Of a stretch of DNA of 64,000 nucleotides, positions 33,796 to 64,000 are shown piece after piece. Origin of the DNA: Diphasiastrum complanatum (taxonomy: Eukaryota; Streptophyta; Lycopodiopsida; Lycopodiales; Lycopodiaceae); the NCBI GenBank assembly GCA_029204225.1, contig CM055106.1, positions 23,641,825 to 23,705,824 of the forward strand. The letters run 5' to 3'. The notes beneath the pieces are model-generated. The model did no database searches. It saw nothing but the letters and a program-made list of their open reading frames with translations, and was not told the origin of the DNA. How positions within the stretch are numbered: position 1 is the first letter of the stretch; every line of letters starts with the position of its first letter. A program made the translations under genes and the position numbers.

Positions 33796-36700
33796 CAAAT
33801 GCGGCTCCATTTTATTTAAATTGGAAGCCTATACAAACTCTCATCCATTTGTGAAATATTTGAAGATTCATATAAAAAAATATCCACTATTTGCAAGCTC
33901 CTTTGGACTTCTTCCTCTGTATTGCAACTTTCCAACATCAGAGTGAATCACATCCAATATTCCTACAAGTGATTGTGTTGGCTCCCATTCACTTATGTTT
34001 GATGGATATAAATCTGAAAGAAGAAACACGTTGAATAATTTAAATCATAATCTCAAGAGCTTCAATCAAAAAACACCTATGATTGCAATAAAGTGCATAC
34101 ATTTTGATATACTTACAGTTACATTTTCGATGATCATGAGGATTGATATCCTATAATTTTAATTCTGAATGCATATAAACATGTTGTACTAATACATCTG
34201 ATATAGTGTGACCTCCGTGAGGTGTCTAAAACTCCAAAAAATTTGCGTTCCAATAATATTTGTATGTCATCTTAGCCCTTTTCTTCTGTCGGAAATTGCC
34301 CTTTGATGATGGATGCAGCAACACCCATGAATTTTTCGTATATTTTGTTGGCTTCCACTTATCAGCTTCATCTTTCTCATTGTAAAGAATTATAGACTCA
34401 ATTGTAGATCTTGGTCTCCTTGCCATTGCTATTTTCAAAGCTTGGGCGCCAAAATCTCTTCAGTATGATACTCGGTTCAATTTTTCGTATCACATTTAAT
34501 CTCATGAGAAAATCACAATAACCATATCAAGTTACTGTGCATACTATAATTTTATGATTGTAACTAGTCTAGTTAACAAATTTCATTATACTAACCAACA
34601 TAGTTAGCCCAAATTTAACTTGAGGTATTGACGTCGAGCAGGAAGAGCCAACCAATGGGATACATCCATGGCCCGACGTAAATTTCAAAGTTTGCAACAT
34701 TATATTTTTATTTTCCAATTTATTTTAGCTACGTTATGTAGATTCGAAATGCGTGCATTTCGATTGGGCCAAGTGATGGTCGAAACTAAGAAAAAAAAAT
34801 AAAAGTATCTTTACAAAAGGTCATTTTTTATATTGGAATTCCTCTAATGCCTTCTGACAGGGAGGGCCACACAATACCACGGTTGTGCACATGCACAGAA
34901 TAACGCAACAATTATGCGGGTGTAGCAGGCTTCCTATGACACAAATCACAACAAACATTATCATCTGCTTTCGATACAAAAATTGAATGTTCATGCTAGT
35001 AGAAGGTACTCGCTGGATGTCTACATCGACATGCAATGCAACTTTGTTATTGTACCTCTCCCAAAGTGACACTATAACCCAACGACATGCAATGCAACCT
35101 CGTTGGTGTCCCTTTCCCAAAGTGACTCGATAACTTAGCGCAGCAACCAACTCAACATGTTTAAAATAAAAAGATTTAAAATTTTACCAAAATAATAATA
35201 TTGTAAAGCAATGAAAAGGAACCTAAAAACTTATTTAGAATATCCACATGTCAAGCTCACAAAATTTTAAAATAAGAAAAAACAACTTTCGTAATTCATT
35301 TGAATTAAAGCCAGAAGACAAGCACGTCCATGTTTCATATGATTGCTAAGTCCTTCTTGAAAAGCAAGGCAAGGCCAACAAGGATTCAATAAGGTGTCAA
35401 TCACATCAACACACATAGCTAACTACCTTTATGTTAGGCTTTAGATTTTTAGCACATGCACTTGTTCACACTCTTCAACAAAAAGTAAATCATCTGCATT
35501 TAACAATCTCTTGGTGCTCATAGGTATAAATATTGATTCTTCCAAACATTCCATCTTTTAAATACTTTTGATGATTTTGATCTTCCAAGACAAGTACTTC
35601 CACTATCAACTTTTACAAAATACAATGAGGTTAAAAAATCAAAAGGAGAAAAGAGTAGCTTGATTATACTCCAAGTTGAGATTGAAGCTTCACAATAGCA
35701 AAAGCAAAAGAAAAAAAAAAATCTACCAACCAAGAGGTAAGATCATCTTGCTCTTACTAGCTCTCTCTAATGAATTTGAGTATGTCCATTCCTATTTATT
35801 ATTGAACTCCCTATGAGCTTACTTTTGTGCAATATCATAATTCAAGGTATTCTTATTGAACCATATTTCCCACAATGTAATATGTTCCTTATCCTATGGG
35901 GTGTCACAAACCTCAAAGATAATGTCGTTCAAACGCATGTGAAGAACAACTTTCATGATATAAAAGTACGTTCCTCAAGTGGGTGTTTTTTATTTGACCA
36001 ACATATTTACATAACCTCCTCCTTTAACATTCAATAGAATCTTGCCTCTTATAGTAAGCACATCGAGTGGCATGATACATCACTCATTTTAACCATGTAA
36101 AAGATGTTGCAAATATATGTGAGACTACAAAAGGCAATGTACTAGAACCCAAAAGAAATACAACATAATTCATAATTTATATACAAAAACCACAACCTTA
36201 CAAAGCAAAAGTGCCCCATGCATCTACACAAACTCTCTGGCACTTTACAATACGATATAATCATGTGTAACCTAATGGGGATTCAAGCTCACATTTTGAA
36301 GTCACATCAAAATTCACCATCTATACCTAAATAGAAACAATTGCCTCTCACATGTAAGACATTGTGTAATTCAAGCAAGTCAAAGACTTACCATAAATGT
36401 TAGACAAAACATTCTTTGAAGGCAAGGGAAAGGAAAAAGCACAAGCTATACAAGACAAAACTCCTTGCATCATAGAATTGCATTAATAATTCAAAGAAAA
36501 TGATAGCTTAATATTATACATGTATGAACATCCATTTGGACCATAAGTCTTGTAGTGTGTGTGTGTTGGAGCCTTCACTTATATTGGCATTTACAATGAC
36601 ATATATTGTTCAAATGCATCTATTAGGCCCAAAAGCAGGGTGACTTGCAACTCTAATTCAACATGCATATCACTTCCAAACTACATTCAACATGCATATC

Positions 36701-39217
36701 CCTTCCAAACTCATTAGAAATTTACAATTGCCCAATGTTGTTTCCATTTCAAGGTCAAACTTCTAAATTGCACTTTACTTCATCAATTGGTGGTCATTTA
36801 CTAATGAGAGTATTCCAATCTAAATCATTACGAGATTTTGTCAATCTAATTCTTTGCTAGCTCTTTACTTTGGTAGACATCTAACAAGTTTTCTACTAAA
36901 AATTTTCTGAAATTTGTGACCAAGATTGAGTGATAATCATGGTACAGACAACACATTTTGAGGTTGTAATCCTTTTGATGTGCACTATTGTTACTAGTAC
37001 TTTTTTGTGTACAATCTTGCAATTTTCAAATTCAACATAGTTTTCTTTCTCCAAAGACTCTTTGGCTACCAATGTACCAAGATAGATAAGGGAAAGCAGA
37101 CTTTCATGCTGATGTGTCTCTACAATAGTCTTTGCAATGACATTTTCAACCCCTTGCTTTGCGTTTTACTATAAGAAATTTGATTTCTCCTCCTCCCTCA
37201 CCCAAAAGTGCACGGTCAACAAATATTGCTCCTTTTCATAATTTTTCTTGGTCAATCATTATTAGATATCAGATTTGTACTCCTTGCAATGTTCTAGATG
37301 TCATAAGCATTCAATCTCAAATTGTCATTTATATTTCTTTACTTACAGGTACCATTCTGAAATGTCAGCACAAGGATGACTCCTAACTCTTTTCTCTGCA
37401 TATGCGTACTGCATTCATATTGAGGTGTGCCTTTTGTAACCATCTCATGATGCTCTTAATAACAATGCCATCATTCTCTACTACTATCTCTGTAATTTAA
37501 ACCATTATAAAGATTCTCATGCATCCTTACTATTAGACTGTTCTCTTTTTTTGAATGATTGTCTGGTGATTTCTTCAGTGTTAAAATATACTTCTTTCTG
37601 GGCTGTTACACACCTCCATTCAGCAGTTGCTAGCTGTACGAGTCCTACATCTCCATAATGGCATCAACCAATACTGACCAGTCTAATTTTTCTCTTCTCT
37701 GTCATGTTCTTACGATAGATTGGAGTGGAACACCAACCTCAAACAGAGGACAGAAGTCCTAACCAACACAATATCTATCAGACTCAGAGGACATTACTGA
37801 TCCATCTATTGCTGCACTTCACACCATATTCCAATCTCTTGGCTTCTGTATTTGCTGCAACTAGCAGATCCTTTAACAACTCTGTTATGGCATTGGTAAC
37901 CATGACAGTTTCATTGACTTCATCTGCGATACCTGTGTCATTTGCATCATCATTCAGCAAGCTCCAATTCTGCAGCTCTCGTCTTGTAACTACTTTTTGC
38001 AAAACCAATTGCATCATCTTTATTTTGCATCAACAACTGTGGTTTGGTGCCATCAAGTTCTCATTTCGCAGCCTCAACGTTTCGATTGTATTGACAATGT
38101 GGACACAGTCCACATCTTTCATAGATGGGAAAAGTAGTTGCACTTTCGGAGCAGTCTACAATAAGCAATGGCCTCAAAATACTCAACCTTAGCACCATAA
38201 GGTCCAAATCACGGACCATGTCAACTTCTATAAACAGGTCAATGAACATCATCTTCATTAATTCTGGAATAACACACCTTAGGTTACTTAGCTTAGGCTT
38301 ATCTTAAGTACGGTAGCATATTTCAAAAAAAATTCTATCACTAATCTGTACTGGTTTAAGCTATACATGATTACATCTCATCTGACTGTGTCAGTCTTCT
38401 ATATGGAATTTCTACTTTCAATGTCAAAATTCACTAAGCTTTAGATTGGGTAAACTTTATAAACAATCTTAAACTGGCTAATGAATTCAGGATGTCAAAT
38501 CACAAATCGCAACAATAGATATCATTTCCAACTCTGTTGAAAACGTGTGTAAACTTCCACATTTCAGTTTTCTTATTTAAATAGTCGTGAAAACTCACCT
38601 AAAATACTAAGCATCCCTCAACAAAAAAAATTTCAAAAACCAATTACCAGCTTAGAAGCCTGCCTATACTGATTGTCCCACGCTCCGTAATGATTCAGTC
38701 ACGTCTAGACGATAAATTAATGAATGGTCATATTGGTACAAGAAATGTACATTGGTTACAAATAGAGCTTCTTCCAAGTAAAGGAACTACTAAGCTCATC
38801 TAAGCTGTCAACTTTGAAGTTCTCATAATAAAAAATAAAACTCGTATCTACTAAAAAAGGAACCAAAGGTTAGTGACAAGCATCATGCAGTCAATGCATT
38901 CCATGAATCAGAAAAGCTCAACCTAGAATCTAGCAATTGCAAAATTTCGACAAAGCAATCAGCAATGACCATGCAAAACTCCCCAGTGCGACCAGGATGG
39001 CCCTACAAACTCTATCCCAATCCCTATCCATCACAAGGTGTGTTGCATTAGCCTCACAATACAATGCAGTAGTCCCCTTTTTTGTGAGTTCTAGGCAGGT
39101 TCAATCATCGCAACTCCTAGCTCAATAAACTCATGTCGTAAGATGTGGAGAAATTGAAGATAAGGCATCTGTGCATCTTGGAAATCTTCAACAAAGAATC
39201 CAGCCAACAACCTCCTG
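33794..39217. other. Gene-poor AT-rich region downstream of the poly(A) polymerase gene
   Basis: No convincing gene. A 56-bp tandem duplication lies at about 35024-35140 (ACATGCAATGCAAC...CCCAAAGTGAC twice). On the minus strand at 38258-37784 broken frames look like a coiled-coil protein (ETLRLRNENLM, then ANDTGIADEVNETVMVTNAI and ELLKDLLVAANTEAKRLEYG). This could be an exon of a host gene or pseudogene I cannot identify. A plus-strand 155-residue frame at 37725-38192 overlaps it and is likely a shadow. Confidence 0.4.
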
Positions 39218-59002
<19,785 letters not shown>

Positions 59003-60472
59003 ATCCTAGTGGATGCAGCAAAGAGATCTAGTACAAAAACTGAAGAATCTCTTGTGAATTTCAAAATGTGCCTGTACTCCTGTAAAACTGTGCCAAGCAA
59101 CTAATCTAATCCATCACCGTCCACTTTGTGACCATTCTCAAAGTTCCGCGATTCTGGAAATACTCATTTGAGAGACCAACTCCATTCGATCCTGCAGCAA
59201 TTGCAGATATCTTAACTTTCAAAGACCTACTGACAGATTGCTTTGCCACTTCAAATTGAATGAAGCTCAATGTCTTTTAGCAGGTACACATTCAGGTCTC
59301 GCTTCAACAAGAAGACTGACTGTATTGGCCCATGCAATTAGCAGGATACCCGGCCGGCCCCAAGTTCTACTTAAAATATTTCAAAAAGAAGATATTGATA
59401 TATTTTAAAAAGAAGACATTCACTGTACACATACGTCCGTACAAAAATCAGAGTCCTTTCGCTACATCAGCGTCGTTTCACTATTTCAAAGTCAACTTAC
59501 TTGAATGAACTTTCTTAAGATTCACCCACATTCTGCTGGTCCTAAACTTCATTACAGACAGCTATTTTCACGAGACGCTGTGGCAAGTGTATGCCCCGCA
59601 TAGACACAAACCCATTACCGAAGGAAGACGACAGATGCCAGGCACGTAAAATGACTGGGTGTGATACAGACCAAAAAGTTCATAGCTCTTTGCTACAGTA
59701 TTGCCCACAAGAAAGGCCCAGAAAGTATTACCATAACCTTAGGGCTCATTTTGATAACATAAAAATGCCACTTATGTAGGTAAGATAAAAGCTGAATTTT
59801 AAAACAAAGCCAATTCATTTGCAACCAAACGAGTTTCAGAACAATTTTTAGCTGCAAGAAAAAGAGGGCATCTTCTATATATCAGAAAATAAACAAAACT
59901 AGCTAAAACATTCAAATAAAACACTGACAGATCTAATATTCCACATACCTCGTCTGCTCAAAATTGCTCCGCCTCGTGCAGTCATTAGTTCCTTGACTTG
60001 TATGTGAAAAATAATGATGTTCGAGAATCCAATACAGAAAGAAGCAATTACAGTGCAGAAATTAATTATGCAGGATATGTTGACATTTTGATCAACGTGA
60101 TTAGCAAATAACCCTAGTGAAGCATTGATCAACCAATCACTAAAGAACCTCGCAGCTCTTTACCAGCAGTTCACCAAAGTGAGAACATAGGTGACTTTCA
60201 CTGAAATCTTCACCAACTCTAAAACGAAATAAGGAAAGAAGACAACGTGAAAGGAGCTACATAGGGTATGAAAATATCAACAGTAGCTCAGAAGAACCCT
60301 AAAGGCCAGTCAAAATCAAAGAGAAGCAAAACAGACAGCAAGCGCAAATCCGACACGCAACTAAAAAATTTCAAATCACTGCAACCTAACACTAGGCTAG
60401 AAACAGAAGCCTTGAACGAAGCTAGAAGCACAAAACAAAGCGTTGCAAAGCATGAAAAGACAGAAAAATCAC

Positions 60473-60860
60473 CTCAAACTCAGAGGAAGAAGATAAATTG
60501 GGAAAACAAAACAAAACGCGTCGCCGATTAAGGCTCAGCAAAGGAGTGAAAACAGCATGAAAGCTGACGAAGATCAACACGATGGAGGCAAGGCGAAGGC
60601 GAAGGCGAAGGCGATGACGATGGCGACGGAGCTCGCCCTCGCGTTGTGCGAACAAGGAGCACAAAAGGAAAAGGATTTTGAGGGGAGAAAAAAAAAAAGA
60701 GGAAAGCGCGTCGGTGGAGGCAGATGTGGATGCGCCACCTGGCTGCCTCCCGGAGGCGCAGGCTGGGGTCGCCGACTTGACTTGGGCCAGCAATTAGAGG
60801 TTTCTCAAAGAGAGCCCCCCAAAATATCCATTTCTTGATAGATAGTTTAATGAAAGGTGG
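60473..60860 (-). promoter_or_regulatory. Putative PAPS 5' leader exon and core promoter region
   Basis: The window's most GC- and CpG-rich unique stretch (about 60560-60800) lies upstream of exon 1 on the same strand, and on the minus strand becomes T/C-rich toward 60480. A donor TTTGAG/GTGATT at 60473-60472 and the acceptor just before exon 1 (about 59006) would make a 1.47-kb leader intron. This is inference from position and composition; no TATA box was fixed. The 59006-60472 stretch has no other recognised feature. Confidence 0.5.
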
Positions 60861-60865
60861 TGGGT

Positions 60866-60890
60866 GAGAGAGAGAGAGAGAGAGGGAGAG
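60866..60890. repeat. Short (AG)n upstream of PAPS leader
   Basis: About 12 AG units, i.e. a CT tract on the gene's strand, a common core-promoter element in plants. Whether it is promoter or chance is undecided in a window this rich in GA tracts. Confidence 0.6.
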
Positions 60891-62902
60891 GGGCGCCTAG
60901 AGGGGTATCTTTGAGAGGCTGAGGGAGTGATCGGGAAAGCCTGCATCTCTTGAGAATGGAATTGGCATCTTTCATTGAAAATCGATTTTAGGAAAAACTT
61001 ACAGAAGTTGACTTTCAAAAACTCGATAACTTTTTTTAGATGCAGGAAATTTCATGTTTGTCATTTTTATATGGAGGAAATTTGTGTAAATTAAAATAAG
61101 GAGATCCTCAGTGAACTTGGATTACATAAGTTTATTGAGTTAATAAAATAATTTATGAATGTAAGTATGTAGTATTCTACCGGCAAAAAATCCGAGATGC
61201 AGGATTTGGAAGGCAAAAAAATTCAGAAATCGATAACTTAAAAAAGAGGAAGAAAATTGGGGGGATAACCCAAAAGTTGTCATGTGCCTACACAAAACAA
61301 CGGCTTTTTTTTTTTTCCCAAGGCCTCTTTTTTATATTTGTTATTTATTTACTTTCTGTGCCTTGGAAATGGCATGGTGTGGTCGAGTGGAAGCTTGAGG
61401 GTGTGGGATTAGAATTTAACATCATTAAAGTTTATAAAATTTTTGAAAGAAAAATAATTTGGCCGACGCCTCGTGTCACAGATGTTGGGTTGTAAATTTG
61501 TTAACATCATCCAAAGGCCTTGCCAGTACCCTATTCGTTAATGTCATATGTTTGAATGGGTGTGGGTATTTGCCATCCACAATCGTGCACACGACTCACA
61601 CTCAACTCTAGGCTACACCTTGCTCAACCGCTTTACATTGGTGTATGTAGTTGTGATTCTAAAAATATGAAGTCTAGACCTCTTGAATGGAATCTAAAAA
61701 TATGGAGCCCTCTTGGATGGAATCTTTTGACCTCTCTTAGCTAATTATTGAGCAAGATATTTGTGAGACGTATTAAGCTTAATAATTTGCATTTCTTCAC
61801 ATATTATGAAAATTACGACTTATATTCTCATCTCCTTGTTATCATTCCTCAACAAGAAGACTCTGATAATTTCCATATCCAAACCAACATACCTACATTG
61901 GTAGAGATATTGTGACTTTGTCTTAATCTATATGAATGAACAACTTTGTCTCAAACACTCTACTACATCAGCCAATAGTCCCTCACATGCATATTTGCCA
62001 TGTTTACATGCACAAGCTCATCTATCTTGTTCACATCCATACACTTTTCTGCCATCTACAAACAGGGATGACAAATCGCGAGGAAATATCTACAAGTTTT
62101 GTGAGTCTTTTATCCTTGTTATTTTTTACTAGTCATGATCAAGCACACAAGAAAATGTGAACTTGATATTCAAACATCGAACTCTAGATTGCAATATCCA
62201 ATAATGAACACAGCCAAACCTTCAAGACTTCAACATGGCAAAGGGTTGATGATAGGGCTATGTGAATGGCAAAAAAAAATTGCCACTAGTCGCCAAAGAG
62301 TAAAGCAAGTGACCAAAAAAAAAAACCATAAACATTTTTTTTAATAGAAAAATAATACTAATCTAAAAAAAGTCAAAAAAAAAAAATCAAATCTTTAAAA
62401 AATTATATATTTGTTGTTTATTAGCATGTTGATTTTTAAAAATAAACAGTCGAACTTTTTTCAATTGAAGTTTTTTTTTTGCTTACCAACTCTACTCATC
62501 GACAAGTAGAGCTGGTGGCAAAAAAAAATGTTGTCATTCATAACCATGGTTGTGAATGACAAAAAGGCTATGAATGTCAAATTGTAATTTCAAAATATTT
62601 TTTTAACAATTCATATAGCATTTTGTTTTTACCATATTCTTCCATCTTTAATAATACTCTCATTTTCTGAATCTTGATTATAACAACATAGTTCATTTTT
62701 AGAACTCTCAAAGACTTGACCTATCGTAATTGATCACTACAACATAATGAATTGAACGATTTTAAGAAACTTAACGCCGTCACATAACGTGATCATTTTC
62801 CATTACCTTTCGGAGAATCCATCCTAGAAAATCTAGCAGGAGATGAGGCCTACTCCTTCTTAGATGGCCTTAGAGGATATAATATGATCCAAATTGTTGA
62901 AG
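60891..62902. other. No gene recognised
   Basis: AT-rich, with poly-A tracts at about 62269, 62318 and 62380. Small frames (60-75 residues) lack motifs. Confidence 0.5.
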
Positions 62903-62949
<47 letters not shown>

Positions 62950-62965
62950 GAGAGAGAGGAGAGAG

Positions 62966-62997
<32 letters not shown>
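62903..62997. repeat. Interrupted (GA)n tract
   Basis: GA runs broken regularly by GGAGA. Confidence 0.95.
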
Positions 62998-63321
62998 TCA
63001 CCCCAATTAGACAAAATGGGATTTGGGGATTCTCATTGGTCCACGTTTGCCCTAGAATGTCATTGAAGGGCATTTGAAAAAGCATTTGAAGTGTAGTGAA
63101 AATGGGTTGAAAATGAGATGTGCATTTAGAACTTTTCAGAGAGACAGCATGTGCCTTTAGAAATTCCTAGAAAGATAAGTTTCTAGAAAGAGATAAGGTA
63201 TAAAATGGAGAGAGAAGGAGGGTGCGCTTTAGGATCGGGTGAGAGAGAGGCGCTCATTTTTTATTTTTTAGGGTTTGTTTTAGGGTTTTTAGGTTTCACA
63301 TGAAAAATAGCAATAATGTGA

Positions 63322-63326
<5 letters not shown>

Positions 63327-63366
<40 letters not shown>

Positions 63367-63377
63367 GAGAGAGAGAT

Positions 63378-63442
<65 letters not shown>
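63327..63442. repeat. Interrupted (GA)n tract, 116 bp
   Basis: Similar to 62903-62997. It leads into a palindrome-rich stretch. Confidence 0.95.
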
Positions 63443-63449
63443 TTGGGCA

Positions 63450-63650
63450 CCATAAAAAAATTGGGCGAACGTCAATTATGCAAGATAATGGCCATTTGGT
63501 TGGACCATTACCATAAATAATCTGGTCCATGGCCAGCTCGTGGCCTCCACCACTCATTGTCCGGGTCCCAAATTATTTATATTAATAGCCCCTCCAATGG
63601 CCATTACCTAATACACACTGGTCATTGGACATAGAACATCAATAATAAGC
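63450..63650. repeat. Palindrome-rich stretch (ATGGCCAT / GGTCCA motif)
   Basis: Clustered AATGGCCATTTGGTTGGACC, TGGTCCATGGCCAG, CCAATGGCCATTACC and TGGTCATTGGACA. Resembles in style the palindrome-filled ends of the miniature elements in PAPS introns, but no ends or target duplication could be set. Confidence 0.5.
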
Positions 63651-64000
63651 CTTGGGCTTCCTCTAGGCATGGTTTTCACCCGATGAATGGGGTGGACAGC
63701 ACACAAATCAGTTACAGGTTAGAGACTTTGGTCGCTCATTTTATATAATAACATGTACTCTTGCTCTCAGAATGTATCGATAAGTGGAGATTTTGGGAGG
63801 GCTCTGTGACATGGTCATCAACAAAAGCAGTGCTTGGGTAATGGTCGTCACTCGGAAACCTACTCGCTGCTCGGAGATTGTGGCTCATGAAGAGGTAAAC
63901 CCCCTCGACTCGAAGTTTGACTGATGATGTGGCACCACTCCTTGGGGATATAATCCATTTGAAACTCTTCTGCACATTTTTTGATCACTGGTCTAGGGTC
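63651..64000. other. No feature recognised
   Basis: A 79-residue minus-strand frame (63736-63975) has no known motif. The window ends here. Confidence 0.4.

Noticed and set aside
37725-38192. 155-residue plus-strand frame
   Set aside because: Overlaps more protein-like minus-strand text, has no motif and has biased Ser/Leu composition typical of a shadow frame.
60557-60838. 93-residue plus-strand frame rich in Lys/Ala
   Set aside because: Lies antisense to the GC-rich PAPS leader; composition reflects short GGCGAAGGC repeats and no homology is recognisable.

Overview
This is nuclear DNA from a land plant, most likely a flowering plant with a repeat-rich genome. It shows spliced genes with GT-AG and some GC-AG introns, plant-type Ty1/copia elements with the initiator-Met tRNA primer site, Ty3/gypsy and LINE remnants, very long (GA)n/(CT)n tracts, and one recognisable host gene with plant-specific sequence. 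Nothing bacterial, viral or organellar is evident. All identities come from reading the translated sequence; no search was run.

Layout. 0-4 kb: an 816-bp inverted-repeat (foldback) element and a copia gag fragment. 4.4-8.5 kb: a pol-deleted copia element with 701-bp LTRs, its 3' LTR cut short. 8.5-21.5 kb: decayed sequence with a gypsy element whose middle is inverted (11.1-13.0 kb), an LTR-like block (15.3 kb), a copia LTR end with primer site (17.98 kb), a frameshifted IST1-like gene fragment (19 kb) and a gypsy gag-protease (19.8-21.4 kb). 21.8-26.6 kb: a second copia element with an open 1,060-residue gag-pol that has lost RNase H and most of its 3' LTR. 29-30.6 kb: orphan exons on the minus strand (one monodehydroascorbate reductase-like, one unrecognised) around a solo 701-bp LTR. 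31-33.8 kb: a higher-order satellite built on G-box-like palindromes, with GA tracts. 33.8-39.2 kb: AT-rich, no clear gene.

39.2-60.8 kb is dominated by one host gene on the minus strand, a nuclear canonical poly(A) polymerase (PAPS2/PAPS4 type). I can assemble it into 12 coding exons (about 739-745 residues), with all junctions in phase 0 except the last. Two of its introns start with GC rather than GT. Two giant introns (8.2 and 7.4 kb) hold most of the insertions: LINE copies joined through (CT)n tails, copia and gypsy fragments, and small hAT-like miniature elements with 8-bp target duplications. Its GC-rich leader and CT-rich upstream region lie at 60.5-60.9 kb. The last 3 kb is intergenic with long GA tracts.

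The most distinctive signal is a set of short elements packed with palindromic copies of a motif particular to each family (GAAACGCGTTTC, TTCAAACGCGTTTGAA, or AACCGTGG-type). Their ends read CATAG/CAAAG...CTATG and their target duplications are 8 bp. These look like transposase-binding subterminal repeats of non-autonomous hAT elements, which appear to have inserted repeatedly into one gene.
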